Source: Plecoglossus altivelis (Eukaryota; Chordata; Actinopteri; Osmeriformes; Plecoglossidae). From it: a stretch of DNA of 64,000 nucleotides. Below the pieces are notes generated by a model, which saw only the letters and a program-made list of their open reading frames with translations, was not told where the DNA came from and did no database searches. Positions within the stretch are counted from its first letter, which is position 1; the number at the start of each line of letters is the position of its first letter. The stretch lies in assembly GCA_036571765.1 (NCBI GenBank), contig BROE01000011.1, positions 3,929,725 to 3,993,724 on the forward strand, written 5' to 3'. Of this stretch, positions 61,164-64,000 are shown piece after piece. Both the position numbers and the translations under genes were made by a program.

Positions 61164-61921
61164 AATCTTCTATGACTGAGACAGAATGCTGACATCTACT
61201 GGTGGCTGAACTGAACAGAACATCTAAACAAGTTTTTTAAAACTCTGGGCATTCATGTGGATGTGCCCATCCCCAACAGCTACTACTCCTTTGGGAAACT
61301 GTCCACAACATTTCACACTGTGTCTGTGGGTATTTGCTGCCATTCCACCACAAAGGGACTAAAGCACCACGTGAAAAATATCTTCATAGCCATTTTATAT
61401 CTTACATTTCTTGTTTCAGCCTATCAAAGCCTTCAACAGAATTTAATCACATGTTCCTCAGGATATAGTAATCCCTAATTAGGGTTATAGTAAACAAAAT
61501 CCTCCGGAAAGCATGACGTTTTGTCAAATTGGAAACCCTTCAGGCACATTAGGAACTTTGACATCCTCTAAGTACTTCTTAACCTGCCTCGCCACATGTT
61601 CCCTGAGGCTATAAGCCCGACAACTGACAGAGGCAGGGAGCCTGAAGGTGCCATCAAAATCATTCCTTTTTTGCTTTCCTGGGAAGTAGGACATCACGGC
61701 ATCAGACACAGACGTGTGCCAGGTATGTAGGCAGGACACTGCTATCATGATTCTACCCGCGATCTTTCCTTCGGTGGACATGGATGCTCCGTAGTACTTG
61801 GAGAGCCCGTACTGAGACACACAGATGGTGGAGGAAGACAACTTGTATTTCTCCCTCAGTTCCAGTCCTTGGATCAGCTCACTCAACTGGCCCACTATTT
61901 GCCCCTCATCATGCGGTCCAT
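61164..61921 (-). pseudogene. Partial, rearranged second copy of the gene C last exon and 3' flank
   Basis: Matches 55215-56263 with internal losses. The coding part (61519-61921) keeps an open frame equivalent to gene C residues about 115-304 but lacks exactly 60 codons (55767-55946 of gene C), the segment with PPCLSC and NCAE, and then ends at EGFPI. Homology stops abruptly at 61921, 13 bases short of the exon's acceptor, so no splice site remains. Both poly(A) signals are altered and about 110 bp of the 3' flank is missing. Probably a dead duplicate, although the coding remnant is still open and very similar, so it is young. Confidence 0.82.
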
Positions 61922-62177
61922 TTAATCACCCTGTATCTTGATGATCAATTAATCACCTAAAATGAAAGGACTGGAGCTTTGCATATCAGGGGGTCAAACA
62001 TACACATTATGTTTAAGATTCGGATGCCAAAAGTAATGTGAAAACCTTTAGCTCTACATGAAACCATGTAAACGTACAATGTGAGATGACCCCTTAATGT
62101 CAACAGTTGTTGAAATGAGAGAGGGTGATTTTTAACCCTTGTGTTCTCTTTGTCGGCCAGAATGACCCAAAACTATG

Positions 62178-62219
<42 letters not shown>

Positions 62220-63873
62220 GACACATTTAGATTATATGTGCTTGATTGAACTCAGAAAAAACGAAATCTTTCTGATTCATGGGCAACATGGCTGCTCATT
62301 TCAGTGCCCAACAGGGTACAGGGTAAGAATGTTATCATCCTGCTTTATTTCAGAGTTGAAGGTTTGGAGCTATTGACCCTTAGGACAGGGGGAGTTGCAG
62401 AATGTGAAGAGAGCACGAGGGGTTAAACAAGAATTGCAGAAGAAGAACTGAGAGGAAAAGACAGAATGAGAGGTTGAATAAGGATGTGCTGTCTGGGCTT
62501 GAGGAAGAGAGGCAGTCACAAGTTGTTTCTTATCGTTTGACTTCTGCTTTCATTACCTTGGTAATGGGGTGCTGTCCTGCAGCTGAACCCAAGGTCTGTG
62601 GTTGCCTGTGGACACAAATGAATGTTTTCCCAACTGTCCATGGTATGGCCTGATATTGATGTGACCCCTCATAAAGTTCTGTGAGTCATTTTCAAAATGG
62701 ACAGCACGTATATATATAAGAACAAGTACGTCTTTCTGGGCTGTCACCACTCCACCTCTCTGTCTGTCTTGGAATTCAGCTCTCTCTTTTATTTCTGTGG
62801 TCACTCTTGTTTAAAGAAGACCAGTCAACACAAAGTAGCTCGAATCCTAACCCTAATCCCATGGACCAAACAGCCTCTCTCCCCCACTCATCCTTTCTTT
62901 CCCTCATGTGCTTGATATCTCCTCCCATCCTTGTACTTTGCTTGGTCTCACCACCACAGAGGTTTGACTGTATGTTCTTTATTGCAGGAAGGAGTAGCAG
63001 TATATTGTTCATGCAGCTGTTGGTTTTCCCTGTCCTTCCTGTAACAGTGTTGAAATGTAGCAGGTGACAGATGAATTACATATAGCATGTGGTTTCTGTA
63101 ATCAAGTGTGATTTTTAACGCTATTTGGAAAAAGCCAACTGGCCTATGAGTCATTGAGTGTTGTCGTACTAGGAGATAACCTTCAGAAGACGGTGACCCA
63201 TTTAAAACTCGGCCGAGCGAAGAGTCACTGTGGAGGTTGTGTGTTGGGCAACAAGTCTCATGCAAAAGGGAAATTGAAGAGAGAGTGAATGTGTGCATGG
63301 GTTGGACAGAGATAGTGATATGAGCGGATGTGTTTTTTGCACATGCATGCAGATTTATTTTGGACTGTTATGAAAGCAACAAAATCATTCCCATCAAAAC
63401 AGAACAACCAGGATTTGCTATCTGAGAACTTCAAGAAAATTCCTAGTGACATCATTTCAATGTATACAAAAAAAAACATGTTTTCTTGCACAGAAACCAA
63501 ATATTTTATTCATTCTAACAGCATTCTTCATAGTGGGTAGTAATTTCTCCCCAAATTCATGCCTAGAAACAAATATTACAAGATGAAAAGCATTTTGTCC
63601 ATGGCTACAGCAGGCCCTGTTTTTTCATACGCAACTTGCAAAAACAGAAGAACAAAATACTATGCACTTGTGGCCCCATCGTCTTAATTCTGATCAGCTG
63701 AATGCTGAGGATGACTGAGTCTCAGGAGTACCTTCACATGCAATTTTTTGAAGAAAACATGTCTCTTTATCGTAACTATACTAATATTTCAGAGGGAAAG
63801 CGATCCTTTTCTCTCTCTGTCCTCTGTTGTGAGGGTTTCCATGGCAGCTTCATCACCACAAGCTCCATTTCCC
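61922..63873. other. Intergenic region, no gene seen
   Basis: CA microsatellite at 62172-62217; otherwise unremarkable sequence with no exon recognised on either strand. Confidence 0.5.
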
Positions 63874-64000
63874 TCAGATAGCTGGCGTACTGACAGGTGC
63901 TTTTATCCTTCTATGCCTCTCTGAAAGGGGGTGTATCCCCGACACACTGTTGTCCAGCGTGCGTACGTTGGACTGTGTGGCGCGCCCATCCTCGTCCTCG
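63874..64000 (-). CDS. Possible last coding exon of another gene (partial, runs off the right edge)
   Basis: On the - strand an open frame enters from the edge and ends at TGA 63874-63876. Its 42 residues include EDEDGRATQSNVRTLDNSVS and HRRIKAPVSTPAI, hydrophilic and protein-like. There is no start or acceptor inside the window. The orientation and position relative to grb10 fit COBL, its neighbour in mammals, but I cannot confirm identity from this stretch. Confidence 0.35.
   Translation of the reverse strand, partial: EDEDGRATQSNVRTLDNSVSGIHPLSERHRRIKAPVSTPAI

Overview
The window is vertebrate genomic DNA, most likely a ray-finned (teleost) fish. The genes are split into many short exons with GT-AG introns, the introns are full of CA/GA microsatellites and minisatellites, and there are Tc1-type transposons of the kind common in fish. 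The species cannot be named from the sequence alone.

Layout. (1) 2823-12859, + strand: the 3' half of trio (second Dbl-homology/PH RhoGEF unit, Ser/Pro linker, SH3, Ig domain, C-terminal kinase). I placed 22 exons that join in one open frame of 1227 residues ending in a stop. A long 3'UTR region follows to about 15.5 kb. (2) 16.5-18.6 kb: a dispersed repeat and a broken Tc1-like transposon with about 200-bp inverted repeats. (3) 46.3-19.5 kb, - strand: grb10, convergent with trio. The ATG exon, the conserved Pro-rich exon, and the RA, PH, BPS and SH2 exons were placed. Two exons expected from the family were not found. (4) 46.4-55.2 kb: no gene seen, only simple repeats. (5) 60.5-55.2 kb, - strand: two adjacent small five-exon genes that I do not recognise, called here gene D (198 aa) and gene C (321 aa). 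(6) 61.16-61.92 kb: a rearranged partial second copy of the last exon and 3' flank of gene C. (7) Right edge, - strand: what looks like the last coding exon of another gene.

Trio and Grb10 are signalling proteins: a Rho-family GEF/kinase, and a receptor-tyrosine-kinase adaptor. The C/D pair is the most unusual content. Gene C has a Cys-x2-Cys and an Asn-Cys-Ala-Glu motif, resembling a zinc deaminase motif in reversed order. Gene D has a C-terminal stretch that faintly recalls SMI1/KNR4 (SUKH) domains. Both genes have GAAAnnGAAA elements (interferon-response type) near their 5' ends. An interferon-inducible, toxin/immunity-derived pair is therefore a testable hypothesis, not a conclusion.
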